61,961 bases of DNA from Nostoc commune NIES-4072 (GCF_003113895.1 NZ_BDUD01000001.1:2696217-2758177), one strand, 5' to 3'; counted from the first letter of the stretch, positions 26,663-35,699 are shown. The notes: generated by a model from the sequence alone, not told the origin. Numbers and translations are program-made.

Positions 26663-26829
26663 GAAGTTCCTTGATTGCTCCTTTTTGATTTATCCCCTGT
26701 CCTACCAGTCCATTTTCTAAGCATAAAGCAACCCAATAACCCGCACTCTTTCGCAAAACTGTTGTGTAGAAGTCCATAAATGTGTATTAGTGGATAGCTG
26801 AAGCAATATTTAATTTTGGCAATTATTCA

Positions 26830-27057
26830 TCATCCAAAACTAGCCACTTCTACAGGACGTTCAACAGCTAATTTTTTACGGTTAGTTTTGATTTGTTCAA
26901 TTTTGTGAAGAGTTTCAGCAGTTAAATAAGTTTCGCCGCAATGAGTACAAGTTATTACTGGAATGTTTTCTATTACTAACAGGTCTTTACCATTGCCGTA
27001 AGTTCTAGTAATTTGGCGGACTTTTACACCTTCGCTTCCACAAATATCACACAGCAT
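26830..27057 (-). CDS. YgiT/MqsA-type zinc-finger antitoxin
   Basis: The 75-residue protein has a zinc-binding domain with CDICGSEGV and CTHCGETYL, the pattern of YgiT-type (MqsA N-terminal) antitoxins. The C-terminal DNA-binding HTH of full MqsA is absent, as in many short cyanobacterial forms. It follows the DUF4258 gene by 17 bases on the same strand and is the presumed antidote of that protein. Confidence 0.88.
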   Translation of the reverse strand: MLCDICGSEGVKVRQITRTYGNGKDLLVIENIPVITCTHCGETYLTAETLHKIEQIKTNRKKLAVERPVEVASFG

Positions 27058-27074
27058 TTGCCGCTTTCCTGTTA

Positions 27075-27356
27075 TTAGGGTATGTATACTGTAATGATAA
27101 CAAGTTTTCCAGTTGGACTTAGCTTGGCAATTATTTCGACTTCCCCTGCATCAAGAGTTAAACCTCTGATACGATATTTAGATTCTGCTGTCACTTTATC
27201 TTTTTGACGTTCGAGTATTTCGCCTGTAAAGATGCCTTCTTCAATGTCATAGATTGTTAGATTGTCATCGCTCATTTCTTCTTCAGCGTGTAGCGTCATT
27301 AAATACTGACGAGAAGAAACTTTATCCCGCATTCGTTGCAAAATTTCATCGAACAA
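27075..27356 (-). CDS. DUF4258 protein, probable MqsR/RelE-like toxin
   Basis: The 93-residue protein has the DUF4258 pattern: LMTLHAEEEMSDDNLTIYDIEEGIFTGEILER near the N-terminus and KYRIRGLTLDAGEVEIIAKLSPTGKLVIITVY at the C-terminus. This is a BECR-fold relative of mRNA-cleaving toxins such as MqsR. The toxin gene precedes the YgiT antitoxin gene, as in mqsRA. An RNase role is inferred from the family and gene pairing. Confidence 0.85.
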   Translation of the reverse strand: MFDEILQRMRDKVSSRQYLMTLHAEEEMSDDNLTIYDIEEGIFTGEILERQKDKVTAESKYRIRGLTLDAGEVEIIAKLSPTGKLVIITVYIP

Positions 27357-27434
27357 GGTGGTAATCTCAGACGAAGTTAGACTTTAATAGTTTACAGCGA
27401 TCGCATCCCTAATTTACCAGGTGCGATCGCATAG

Positions 27435-27529
27435 ATTGACCTCTCCCCCAGCTCCTCTCCGAAGCGGAGAGGGGAGCTAGATTTCTCCCCCTTCCTTTGC
27501 AGGGAAGAGAGTTGGGGGGTTAGGTCTGT
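27435..27529. repeat. 95-bp fold-back repeat, copy A
   Basis: Begins attgacctctcccccagctc and ends gggttaggtctgt. It contains the perfect hairpin ctctccgaagcggagag and partial complementarity of its two ends. A second copy of equal length lies in the same orientation at 27979-28073; the two bracket the DUF559 gene. The last codons and stop of DUF559 lie inside it. Confidence 0.88.
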
Positions 27530-27939
27530 TGAGAACAAGCTGTGGAAATACGCATCAAGACTTTATCAAGTTCATGTCTCACTTCTTCATTTTTAATTCG
27601 CAACAAACGCAGTCCCCTAGCTAACAAAACTTTGTCCCGTTCTGCATCATATTCGGCTTGTTGTTCATGAATTTTGCCATCTACTTCTATCACTAATGCA
27701 GTTGCGTGACAGTAGAAATCTGCAATAAAACCATTGATAATCTGCTGACGGCGAAAGTGAAAACCATTCAGGCGATTAGCACGAAGATGTTGCCAAAGAA
27801 TTTTTTCTTCTGGTGTCATTTGCTGACGGAGTTCTTTGGCACGTTGCACTTTAACTAAGTCTACTTTGTATCCGATTACAATATTGCGAGTTCCCTCTTT
27901 TGTCAGTGGATAGGGTTCTTCAGGTGTTGGATTATTCAT
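27520..27939 (-). CDS. DUF559 endonuclease-like protein
   Basis: A 139-residue PD-(D/E)XK-fold protein related to Vsr and very-short-patch nucleases. Landmarks are AKELRQQMTPEEKILWQHLR, then LNGFHFRRQQIINGFIADFYCHATALVIEVDGKIHEQQ with the acidic and lysine catalytic positions, then RGLRLLRIKNEEV. DUF559 proteins are inferred DNases of unknown target, often solitary. It sits exactly between two 95-bp direct repeats, one of which encodes its last residues. The start at 27939 adds ~25 polar residues before the domain; a later start at VDLVKVQRAK is possible. Confidence 0.88.
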   Translation of the reverse strand: MNNPTPEEPYPLTKEGTRNIVIGYKVDLVKVQRAKELRQQMTPEEKILWQHLRANRLNGFHFRRQQIINGFIADFYCHATALVIEVDGKIHEQQAEYDAERDKVLLARGLRLLRIKNEEVRHELDKVLMRISTACSQQT

Positions 27940-27978
27940 TTATAAAGTATGAAAATAGATGTTTATTTTTAGATGATG

Positions 27979-28073
27979 ATTGACCTCTCCCCCAACCCCT
28001 CTCCGAAGCGGAGAGGGGAGCCGGATTTCTCCCCCTTGCCTTGCAGGGAAGGGGGTTGGGGGGTTAGGTCTGT
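27979..28073. repeat. 95-bp fold-back repeat, copy B
   Basis: attgacctctcccccaaccc to gggttaggtctgt, with the same gaagcgg-centred hairpin as copy A and roughly ten substitutions, mostly in the arms. Both ends are more complementary here (cccccaacccc with ggggttggggg). Confidence 0.88.
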
Positions 28074-28265
28074 GTGCGAAGTGCGAGCATGCGAAGGTGC
28101 GATCGCGCTGATAGAATGTTTTTAAATACAATAGTCTATATACAAATTAGTGTATTTATACAATAGCTTTAACAGCAAAAATACTGAAATATCATCTATT
28201 TAAACATTAAGCTAGCCAATATCCAAAACTTTGTTTAATTACAATTCAAAATTACTTAATGCAAC

Positions 28266-28712
28266 CTAATAACTATTTTTTAACGTTTCTTCTAGTGTAA
28301 ACGGAGATTCTTTAGGAAAGAAATTTAATTTAATACCTGTTTCATCAGATGCATTGAGACGAGCTTTTTGATAACAATTTTCAAATACTTCTGCAAGTAG
28401 AGGTTGCAAACTTGGACTATCTTCTAATAATGTTTCAATACAGATACGTTGTTCAGAAATGGTACTGCGCCAACTTTCACTACGTTTTTCTGGTTGATAT
28501 TGCCATTTCAGCAAGTGCATCAACAGCACAATTAATCGATTTTTTAACTCGCGTTTTTCACTCCTCCCCATGCTTTCAATTTCTTCAATTAAATTAGCTA
28601 TATCTGTTTCATTAAAATTATTTTCTTTTAACTGTTGGGCAATTGTTTGTGTCCACAAGTAAAAGTCTTGTTCATAAAGGTTTTTTTCATTTATAAAAGA
28701 TGGACTGGTCAT
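28266..28712 (-). CDS. DUF29 family protein
   Basis: The 148-residue protein shows the DUF29 signature of cyanobacteria: LYEQDFYLWTQTIAQQLKENNFNETDIANLIEEIESMGRSEKRELKNRL, then LLKWQYQPEKRSESWRSTI. It is all-helical, and its function is unknown. The family is greatly expanded in cyanobacteria and often lies near mobile DNA. AGAGGA precedes the ATG by seven bases, supporting the start. Downstream, acnB has its own terminator, so co-transcription with acnB is unlikely. Confidence 0.88.
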   Translation of the reverse strand: MTSPSFINEKNLYEQDFYLWTQTIAQQLKENNFNETDIANLIEEIESMGRSEKRELKNRLIVLLMHLLKWQYQPEKRSESWRSTISEQRICIETLLEDSPSLQPLLAEVFENCYQKARLNASDETGIKLNFFPKESPFTLEETLKNSY

Positions 28713-28737
28713 TAATATTCCTCTTGGAAATGCTAAA

Positions 28738-28766
28738 AATTAGGTGGGCATAACACCCACCTAATT
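28738..28766 (-). terminator. Intrinsic terminator of acnB
   Basis: The minus-strand 11-bp stem aattaggtggg / cccacctaatt with a 7-base loop starts four bases after the acnB stop and runs into a T tract (A run at 28735-28739 on the plus strand). Confidence 0.85.
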
Positions 28767-28769
28767 AAA

Positions 28770-31400
28770 CTATACTAACAAAGCCTGCTCCTCTTTAGAA
28801 ATCACGCGCCCTTCATCCTCAAAACCGGCAATTTGATCAAAGTTCAAATACCGATACAAATCATCGGCAAAAGGATGAATTCGACTCGCCACAATATCCA
28901 AATATTCCTGCACTGTCGGCAACCGTCCTAGCAGCGCGCAAACTGCGGCTAATTCTGCTGAACCAAGATACACTCGCGCATCTTTACCCATGCGATTATT
29001 GAAGTTGCGGGTAGAGGTAGAAAATACTGTTGTGCCATCAGCAACTCGCGCCTGATTTCCCATACACAAACTGCATCCTGGCATTTCTGTTCTAGCACCC
29101 GCAGCCCCAAAAACGCTGTATACACCTTCTTCTTTTAATTGGTGTTCATCCATGCGGGTTGGTGGTGCTATCCACAGACGAGTTTTTACTTCACCTGCAC
29201 CTTCCAAAACTTTCGCTGTTGCTCGATAATGACCAATATTTGTCATACAAGAACCGACGAACACTTCTTGCACTGGATCGTTAGCAACTTCCGATAATAA
29301 CTTAACATTATCGGGGTCATTGGGAGCAGCAACAATTGGTTCTTTGATTTCGTTTAAATCAATTTCAATTATTTCGGCATACTCCGCATCGGCATCGCCT
29401 TCTAATAACACGGGATTTGCTAACCATTCTTCCATCTTTGCCACACGGCGCAGCATGGTACGTGCATCTTGATAGCCCCGTGCAATCATATTTTTCAGCA
29501 ATGCTATGTTAGAACGCAGATATTCAGAAATTGTCTCTACACTCAGCTTAATTGTGCATCCGGCACAAGAACGTTCGGCGCTAGCATCGGTAAGTTCAAA
29601 GGCTTGTTCAACTTTTAAATCTGGCAAACCTTCGATTTCTAAAATTCGCCCGGAAAAGATATTTTTCTTGTTCTGTTTCTCTGCTGTCAGCAAACCTTTT
29701 TGAATTGCTACGTAGGGTATGGCATTCACGACATCGCGCAGGGTGATACCTGGTTGCAATTCTCCTTTGAATCTTACCAAAACTGACTCTGGCATATCTA
29801 AAGGCATAACACCCAAGGCGGCTGCAAAGGCGACTAATCCAGAACCGGCGGGGAAGGAAATACCCAAGGGGAAGCGGGTGTGAGAGTCGCCGCCAGTTCC
29901 TACGGTGTCGGGTAGTAGCATCCGGTTTAACCAAGAGTGGATGATACCATCACCGGGGCGGAGGGCGACACCGCCACGAGAAGCAAAGAAATCGGGGAGT
30001 TCGTGATGGGTTTGGATGTCTACTGGTTTGGGATAAGCTGCTGTGTGGCAGAAACTTTGTATCACTAAGTCTGCACTAAAACCAAGACAGGCGAGTTCTT
30101 TTAATTCGTCGCGGGTCATGGGGCCTGTGGTATCTTGAGAACCAACGGTAGTAATGATGGGTTCGCAAGATGTGCCGGGACGCACACCAGGTAATCCGCA
30201 AGCTTTACCTACCATTTTCTGTGCTAGGCTGTAGCCTTTGCCTGTATCAAAGGCTTGCTGAGGACGGGTGAAAACTGTGCTGTGTTCTAAACCGAGTGCA
30301 AGACGGGTTTTGTCGGTGAGGGTACGTCCGATAAGTAGGGGGATGCGTCCACCTGCGCGAACTTCATCAAGGATGGTGTCAGGTTTGAGGGCAAAGGTGG
30401 AAATAATTTCGCCTGCTTCGTTGGTGATTTCGCCTTTGTAGGGATGAATGGTAATTACCATGCCGGTTTCGAGTTTGGTGACATCGCACTGAATAGGCAA
30501 AGCACCGGCATCTTCTGCTGTGTTAAAGAAAATTGGCGCGATCGCACCACCTAAAACATAACCCCCAGCGCGTTTGTTTGGCACAAAAGGTATATCATTT
30601 CCCAAATGCCACAATACTGAGTTGATGGCAGATTTACGCGAGGAACCTGTACCAACTACATCTCCCACGTAAGCTACAGGATGCCCTTTTTTCTTCAGTT
30701 CGGCAATGGTTTGTAAGCTTCCCGGTTGCCGTGACTCTAACATCACCAAGGCGTGTAAGGGAATATCGGGGCGAGTCGTGGCGCTTTGGGCGGGTGATAA
30801 GTCGTCGGTATTGGTTTCGCCAGGAACTTTAAAAACGGTGACAGTAATCGCTTCTGGAACTGTGGGGCGACTGGTAAACCATTCAGCTTCCGCCCAAGAG
30901 TCAACTACTCGCTTGGCGAAAGGATTGGTTTTAGACAACTCTAAAACATCGTGGTAAGCGTCATATACCAAGAGGATTTTGCTTAAGGCGTTGGCGGCGT
31001 AAGCGGCGATGGGTTCCTTTCCTTGTCCACCCATTACCAAAGGTGTTTCAGATGAGTCGGAGACGGATACGGTGGGCCATTGCAGCAAATCGATTAAAGC
31101 TTGCACATTGTAACCACCTACCATTGTACCCAGCAATTGCACTGCTTCTATGCGCGAAACCAAAGGACTGCTGATTTCCTTTTTGGCGATCGCGGTGAGA
31201 AATCCAGCTTTGACATAAGCTGCTGGATCAACACCAGGAGAAACGCGATCGCGCAATAAATGTAATAATATCTCCTCTTGACCCTTTGGCGGATTTTTCA
31301 GTAATTCACATAATTCTGAGGTTTGCTTCGCATCCAATGGTAAAGGGGGAATACCGAGTGCTGCTCTTTCGGCAACGTGTTTACGATATTGTTCTAGCAT
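28770..31400 (-). CDS. acnB: Bifunctional aconitate hydratase 2 / 2-methylisocitrate dehydratase
   Basis: AcnB interconverts citrate and isocitrate in the tricarboxylic acid pathway, feeding 2-oxoglutarate for nitrogen assimilation. The 876-residue length is normal for AcnB. Order: N-terminal HEAT-like domain (1-160), swivelling domain (about 165-380), then catalytic domains with 4Fe-4S ligands in [19 protein letters not shown] and [38 protein letters not shown] and [12 protein letters not shown] are aconitase signatures. The ATG at 31400 ([12 protein letters not shown]) is preferred to the one at 31415, because GGAG precedes it at suitable spacing and other AcnB proteins begin here. Confidence 0.97.
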   Translation of the reverse strand: MLEQYRKHVAERAALGIPPLPLDAKQTSELCELLKNPPKGQEEILLHLLRDRVSPGVDPAAYVKAGFLTAIAKKEISSPLVSRIEAVQLLGTMVGGYNVQALIDLLQWPTVSVSDSSETPLVMGGQGKEPIAAYAANALSKILLVYDAYHDVLELSKTNPFAKRVVDSWAEAEWFTSRPTVPEAITVTVFKVPGETNTDDLSPAQSATTRPDIPLHALVMLESRQPGSLQTIAELKKKGHPVAYVGDVVGTGSSRKSAINSVLWHLGNDIPFVPNKRAGGYVLGGAIAPIFFNTAEDAGALPIQCDVTKLETGMVITIHPYKGEITNEAGEIISTFALKPDTILDEVRAGGRIPLLIGRTLTDKTRLALGLEHSTVFTRPQQAFDTGKGYSLAQKMVGKACGLPGVRPGTSCEPIITTVGSQDTTGPMTRDELKELACLGFSADLVIQSFCHTAAYPKPVDIQTHHELPDFFASRGGVALRPGDGIIHSWLNRMLLPDTVGTGGDSHTRFPLGISFPAGSGLVAFAAALGVMPLDMPESVLVRFKGELQPGITLRDVVNAIPYVAIQKGLLTAEKQNKKNIFSGRILEIEGLPDLKVEQAFELTDASAERSCAGCTIKLSVETISEYLRSNIALLKNMIARGYQDARTMLRRVAKMEEWLANPVLLEGDADAEYAEIIEIDLNEIKEPIVAAPNDPDNVKLLSEVANDPVQEVFVGSCMTNIGHYRATAKVLEGAGEVKTRLWIAPPTRMDEHQLKEEGVYSVFGAAGARTEMPGCSLCMGNQARVADGTTVFSTSTRNFNNRMGKDARVYLGSAELAAVCALLGRLPTVQEYLDIVASRIHPFADDLYRYLNFDQIAGFEDEGRVISKEEQALLV

Positions 31401-31584
31401 TTTTATGTTCTCCATTGGGATGTTCTATCTTTAATTATGAAATATTTTTAGTCAATCCTTGGCTATAAAAGTTTAGCTTACTTTTATAATGAAAGCCTTA
31501 CTGGTAATCGGTTCTTAGGAACTTTTTTTATACTGAAAGTTTGAAAACTATGAGGCGAATAGAATTTGCTACTACACAAAGAAA

Positions 31585-31642
31585 GTCCACCTCCGTGGAC
31601 TAAGAGTAAAGCAAGAATTTTTAACCCACGGAGGTGGGTTTT
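31585..31642. repeat. Paired inverse hairpins
   Basis: gtccacctccgtggac (31585-31600) and acccacggaggtgggt (31624-31639) are each self-complementary, and their cores are mutual complements. It is followed by the dispersed motif agccgcgatttctagtcgc. The layout resembles hairpin ends of IS200/IS605-type elements, but no tnpA/tnpB remains. Confidence 0.6.
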
Positions 31643-31688
31643 GTCTGTATAGCCGCGATTTCTAGTCGCTAAGTGTAGTAATAATAAA

Positions 31689-31951
31689 CTAGATTGATTG
31701 TTGGTTTAACCAAGTTTCTAAATCAGCAACACTAGAAAAGTCTAGCAATGCTTCTCCTAAATTCTCTAATTGTTCAAGCGATAAGCTTTGAATTAGCTCG
31801 ATTAATGACGTATCAATCTCACCAATACGGCGATTGAGTTGACGTATAACTAAACGTTGTCCTCCTTGTTTCTTTCCTTCTTGTACAGATTGTTCTCTGT
31901 CTCTTAGATAAAGTGGTTATAGTCGCATAATTAATTCTTTATCAACCGAAA
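31689..31951 (-). pseudogene. Tandem partial duplicate of the DUF4351 gene (3' end)
   Basis: About 260 bases repeat the 3' end of the adjacent gene (31956-32218) with frequent third-position differences, encoding a C-terminus ending FSSVADLETWLNQQSI. An in-frame insertion-like variant (GKKQGG) occurs near its start. No 5' part remains. This is an unequal-crossover product or a remnant of a paralogue. Confidence 0.85.
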
Positions 31952-31955
31952 TGAA

Positions 31956-32840
31956 TTAGATTGATTGTTGGTTTAACCAAGTTTCTAAATCAGCAACATT
32001 AGAGAAATCTAGCAATGCCTCTCCTAAATTCTCTAATTGTTCAATCGATAAACTTTTAATTTGCTCAATTAATGACGAATCAATCTCACCAATACGGCGA
32101 TTGAGTAAGCGTAGAACTAGACGTTGTTCTCCTGACTGTATAGCTTGTTCTCTGTCTCTTTGATAAAGTGGTTCTAATCGCATAATTAACTCCCTATCAT
32201 CTGCTTCTAATTCTTGGTTTACTCTCAAGTTTTCGCGCAAGTTGTAAACTAATTCAAGAGTTGCTTTTTGGTATGGATGATCTAATGGTAACGCTTGCAA
32301 CTCGATAATCGCTTGTGACTGCACGCTTCCCCTTCCTAAAAGCCTTAACCATAAAGTTTCCGGTGTTTGGGGTAGTTGGTGTATTGCTACAATTGCTGTT
32401 CGCAAGGCATCTGGCAAAAAATGCACTCCTGATAACCAGCCTGCTTTTTGCATAGTTCCAAAGCTAGACAATCTAGTTTCAGATATGGTTGGTGTGAGAA
32501 CCCACAATTTGGGAATTTCGGAGTCCTGAAGTTTGGTTTTATTGGCTTTAGTTTCTCGTCGCAGGAGAGCCTTTATTTCTAATAGTTTGAGAATACAGTC
32601 GCAGATTTCATCGGTGGAAGCTGGATTGCGGTATGGTTCTATAATTGCAGGCTGTTGGGCAAATCTTCCTAATAAACCTAGTATTTGTATATTAGAGTTT
32701 TGTTGTTTGGCAGGAGTGAATAAAACATCTATTTCTTTAATTTCTCCTGAGACTTTTTCTGATGCCTTCACTTCACCGTAATCTTTTAGTAGTTCTTCTA
32801 GATAGTCTTTGGCGAATTTATCATGGATAAACCTGGTCAT
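31956..32840 (-). CDS. DUF4351 protein (Rpn/PD-(D/E)XK-like)
   Basis: A 294-residue protein common in cyanobacteria. The N-terminal ~200 residues (FIHDKFAKDYLEELLKDYG, KEIDVLFTPA) resemble the nuclease-like domain of Rpn/transposase-associated families. The C-terminal ~60 residues (RLVLRLLNRRIGEIDSSLIEQIKSLSIEQLENLGEALLDF) are the DUF4351 domain. Rpn proteins promote RecA-independent recombination in E. coli; activity here is unproven. It starts with the characteristic MTRFIHDKFAK. A partial tandem duplicate follows. Confidence 0.85.
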   Translation of the reverse strand: MTRFIHDKFAKDYLEELLKDYGEVKASEKVSGEIKEIDVLFTPAKQQNSNIQILGLLGRFAQQPAIIEPYRNPASTDEICDCILKLLEIKALLRRETKANKTKLQDSEIPKLWVLTPTISETRLSSFGTMQKAGWLSGVHFLPDALRTAIVAIHQLPQTPETLWLRLLGRGSVQSQAIIELQALPLDHPYQKATLELVYNLRENLRVNQELEADDRELIMRLEPLYQRDREQAIQSGEQRLVLRLLNRRIGEIDSSLIEQIKSLSIEQLENLGEALLDFSNVADLETWLNQQSI

Positions 32841-32919
32841 TCAATTTTAAGATTTCGGAAGTTCTGGGTTAATGCAAAGTCTTATTATATAGCATTCATG
32901 AATCATTCGTGATGAAATA

Positions 32920-32995
32920 GATCCCCGACTTCTTTAAAAATCGGGGATCTGAACACCTGGAATTTTTACAGATACAGACGCGATTAATCGCGTCT
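32920..32995. repeat. Two adjacent intergenic palindromes
   Basis: gatccccga...tcggggatc (32920-32949), and the perfect 20-base palindrome agacgcgattaatcgcgtct (32976-32995). Both belong to dispersed Nostoc intergenic repeat types; the second is related to sequences near 38149, 46988 and 60507. Confidence 0.75.
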
Positions 32996-33019
32996 CTACT
33001 TTTAACTTTTGACTTCCCG

Positions 33020-33421
33020 TTAGGGCGTGGCGGTTATTGTATTTTCATCTGATATTTTATCTGTGTTAGATTTTAAGCGTGTCAATCTGCTTTTACGGAT
33101 ACGTTCGCTGTCTCGAACGCCACCTGCAAGTTCATATTCATTGCTGTTTTTGCCGTACTTGCAACCAACCCACGTCAGCATTTTGTCTGAAACCTGACTT
33201 AAGGTTTTTTCCATCTCATCCAGCTTATTTCTAGAAGAGTCAATCATAGCTATAGCAGCGTTATAATCATCAAGGACAGTGTGAAAATTGTCTATTAATT
33301 GAGTCAGGTTTTGCAAGTTGTGAGTATCATCAAAATTGATATTTGGATTGATAGCTTTCAGTCCGGCAACTCTAAACTCAGCTTTTTCTAAAATCCGGGA
33401 ACTACGTTTTCTTCGAGTCAT
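33020..33421 (-). CDS. Conserved cyanobacterial protein of unknown function
   Basis: A 133-residue basic protein with N-terminus MTRRKRSSRILEKAEFR and a long central helix likely to form a coiled coil (NLTQLIDNFHTVLDDYNAAIAMIDSSRNKLDEMEKTLSQVSDKML). A YGKNSNEYELAGGVRDSERIRKS segment and a serine/threonine-rich tail follow. I have no family name. The style is familiar from Nostocales genomes, where I recall similar small proteins, but I cannot verify this. A 14-unit 21-bp repeat lies upstream between it and the TIR gene. Confidence 0.6.
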   Translation of the reverse strand: MTRRKRSSRILEKAEFRVAGLKAINPNINFDDTHNLQNLTQLIDNFHTVLDDYNAAIAMIDSSRNKLDEMEKTLSQVSDKMLTWVGCKYGKNSNEYELAGGVRDSERIRKSRLTRLKSNTDKISDENTITATP

Positions 33422-33672
33422 AATTTTACACTTTTAAAAGCTTTACAGAGCTATTTTGTCTCAATTAACCTGGGTTTTGGTTCAGCAAAAAGCGCATTTT
33501 TTTAGTAAAATTTTTTATTTATGTCCGTGATTTCTCGGAATTTAATCCTTAAAGGTTGATTTTCAACAAAATAATATTATGTTTAAGCAATAGACAATAG
33601 GGCACAGCATTGCTGTGCCCCTACGAATGGTCTGTATTCCATGCAATTGAGAACCGCTATCAGCGATCGCTT

Positions 33673-33966
33673 TAACTTTAAGGCTTAATGTTGTAACCTT
33701 AAGGCTTAATGTTCTAGCTCTTTGGCTTAATGTTGTAACCTTAAGGCTTAATGTTCTAGCTCTTTGGCTTAATGCTATAACTTTAAGGCTTAATGTTGTA
33801 ACCTTAAGGCTTAATGTTCTAGCTCTTTGGCTTAATGTTGTAACTTTAAGGCTTAATGCTTTAACTTTAAGGCTTTATGTTGTAACCTTAAGCCTTCATA
33901 TTATAGCTTTAAGGCTTAATGATGTAACCTTAAGGGTCAAAGTTATAACATTGATGACTAAAGTTT
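33673..33966. repeat. 21-bp tandem repeat array, 14 units
   Basis: Consensus taaccttaaggcttaatgtt(g). Units are in exact 21-base register, with alternation between taac(c/t)ttaaggcttaatgtt and tagctctttggcttaatgtt types in the left two-thirds and decay toward the right end. There are no unique spacers, so this is not CRISPR. It is read through by no continuous frame. Confidence 0.95.
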
Positions 33967-34007
33967 GATTTAGTTGCAGTTGAGGAGGATGTTGGAAGAA
34001 TGCGCCG

Positions 34008-35027
34008 CTAGATATCGCCAGTTCTGTAAGAAATATCGACAGCAAGCAAGTCTCGATGCGAGAAAAGAGACCATACAGTTACCCAACCACCCAACCACCC
34101 CTTTAAACAAAACAGCCCCATAGAACCCCCGGCAGACGGGAGGTGTCCTCTAGGAGATGAGATATTAAAAGTAACTTCGGTGTATGATATCCCTTTTTTA
34201 AATCCTATTATTTCTCCTCTCCATCCTACGCGATCGCCAAATTTCTCCCAGGCTTTTTCATCATACTTGCCGTCAGCTTTACCGCCAACGCTCAAGTAAA
34301 TTTCCTTCTGGACGCTGAAGCCAAAGTGTTTATTGCTGTGTCTTACCCATAAGTGGTCAATTGTGCGTAAGTCAGTGCAAGGAAAATTTAAGAGTTCGTA
34401 TGAGGTGAAGTAGTCGCCTTCTTCTTTACCTACAGCCTGAATCATCACCCGATAGGTTTCTTTGTCGGCTTCCTCCCAGTTTTTTGCTGCGAGTAGGTCG
34501 TTTTTTGCTGCTTCTGCTAGTAAGTCTCTCAGTCTGGTGTAGTTTATGCCTTTTTCTGAGTCCAGGTTATCTGTTTCTACTTGTTTTATTTCATTTTTTA
34601 CGTTTCTACGAATGCTCTTGTATAGATTTTCTTGTGCATTTATATCATCAATTGTTTCAAAATTTATCCATAATTTTGTTCTGAGAAAACCATAATCCGG
34701 TAATGGTGGTATTTCTTTGACACCTGGTAACAAGACAGGAATTAATCTAAGATTTGATTGTATAACTAAGTCCACGGTTATGGGTAATTCTAAATTTCCC
34801 TGCCATTTTCCTGACCCAGATAAACCAAGAAAAAAGACTACAGATTTAGACTTGTAAAGCGCTGTTTGAATTTCTCTGTACGGCGTATCTCCTCCATACA
34901 TTTGCTCCTCATCTAACCACGGTTTTAGTCCACGCTGCTTTAGTTTATTAGCGATAATTTTAACTTTTGGTTTATCCTGACTATTGTGAGCTAGGAAAAC
35001 ATCAAATTCAAATTGCTGTTGATTCAT
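34008..35027 (-). CDS. TIR-GUN4 fusion protein
   Basis: The 339-residue protein fuses two known domains. Residues 7-125 form a TIR domain (FDVFLAHNSQDKPKVKIIANKL, GLKPWLDEEQM, YKSKSVVFFLG), with the glutamate of WQGNLELPIT at the position of the catalytic residue in NAD+-consuming TIRs. Residues 160-310 form a GUN4 domain (GDYFTSYELLNFPCTDLRTIDHLWVRHS, HFGFSVQKEIYLSVGG, FGDRVGWRGE), which in GUN4 binds protoporphyrin IX and its magnesium form. The last ~38 residues diverge. A small conserved gene precedes it by 19 bases. A porphyrin- or light-responsive TIR effector is an inference. Confidence 0.9.
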   Translation of the reverse strand: MNQQQFEFDVFLAHNSQDKPKVKIIANKLKQRGLKPWLDEEQMYGGDTPYREIQTALYKSKSVVFFLGLSGSGKWQGNLELPITVDLVIQSNLRLIPVLLPGVKEIPPLPDYGFLRTKLWINFETIDDINAQENLYKSIRRNVKNEIKQVETDNLDSEKGINYTRLRDLLAEAAKNDLLAAKNWEEADKETYRVMIQAVGKEEGDYFTSYELLNFPCTDLRTIDHLWVRHSNKHFGFSVQKEIYLSVGGKADGKYDEKAWEKFGDRVGWRGEIIGFKKGISYTEVTFNISSPRGHLPSAGGSMGLFCLKGWLGGWVTVWSLFSHRDLLAVDISYRTGDI

Positions 35028-35046
35028 TCTTCAAAGGTTCCTTTTG

Positions 35047-35544
35047 TTATTCGTTCACGCCGGCAATAATCGCCAACGCCTTGGCGTAATCTTCCAACCC
35101 ACCGCGCAAAGCCTCCAACTCACTTCGCAACTTGGGTTCCTCCGACCAACTCTGCTCATGTTCCTTGGGGCTTACCCCAACAGGTCGTCTAGCTTCCCAC
35201 GCTTGCAACAACGGATGCCATTTAGCCAAAAACGGCCTTAACCCATTATTCAACACCGCAATGGCAATTCCCCCCACTGAATCACGAGAAGCACCCACAT
35301 CCGGCCCGGCGGCTTTGAGAACTTCGCGGGTTGTACCAAATAAACTATAAAGAGAGTTCATCGCTTCTCGTACCAAACCCTGGTCAACTTCCAAAGGTTG
35401 TACAGCAATGCGCGTCACCAATTCCACATAAAGCGACCAAGCCGCCTTCTTTTGTGTGGTGTCAACCTTCCAAGACATCGAACCAATGCCAAAAGGCAGA
35501 CTTACAGATACAGTCTCTAAAGAAACGCGATCGCGCATATTCAT
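35047..35544 (-). CDS. Conserved partner protein of TIR-GUN4, unknown function
   Basis: A protein of 165 residues from the ATG at 35544 (an upstream TTG adds three). I know no family name. Conserved-looking stretches are SLPFGIGSMSWKVDTTQKKAAWSLYVELVTRIAVQPL, MNSLYSLFGTTREVLKAAGP, LNNGLRPFLAKWHPLLQAWE, and a helical C-terminus LRSELEALRGGLEDYAKALAIIAGV. It lacks signal or membrane segments. The TIR-GUN4 gene starts 19 bases after its stop, so they form an operon. It may act as adaptor, regulator or inhibitor of the TIR protein (inference). A truncated copy of its 5' end is at 37138-37280. Confidence 0.75.
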   Translation of the reverse strand: MNMRDRVSLETVSVSLPFGIGSMSWKVDTTQKKAAWSLYVELVTRIAVQPLEVDQGLVREAMNSLYSLFGTTREVLKAAGPDVGASRDSVGGIAIAVLNNGLRPFLAKWHPLLQAWEARRPVGVSPKEHEQSWSEEPKLRSELEALRGGLEDYAKALAIIAGVNE

Positions 35545-35699
35545 AGTCAGCAAATTTAACTAATTTATTTGGTTTTAATAGTAAAATAGCTCATTATAGC
35601 TGCAAAATACAGCCTAAAATCATATTGTCGTAGCTAATGGGCGATCGCATTCTGCATTGAGCAATGATAATGCGATCGCGCGTTTGGGAAAATTTCAAC

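Noticed and set aside
33673..33966. CRISPR array
   Set aside because: Units are contiguous 21-base tandem repeats without unique spacers, and no cas genes are nearby.
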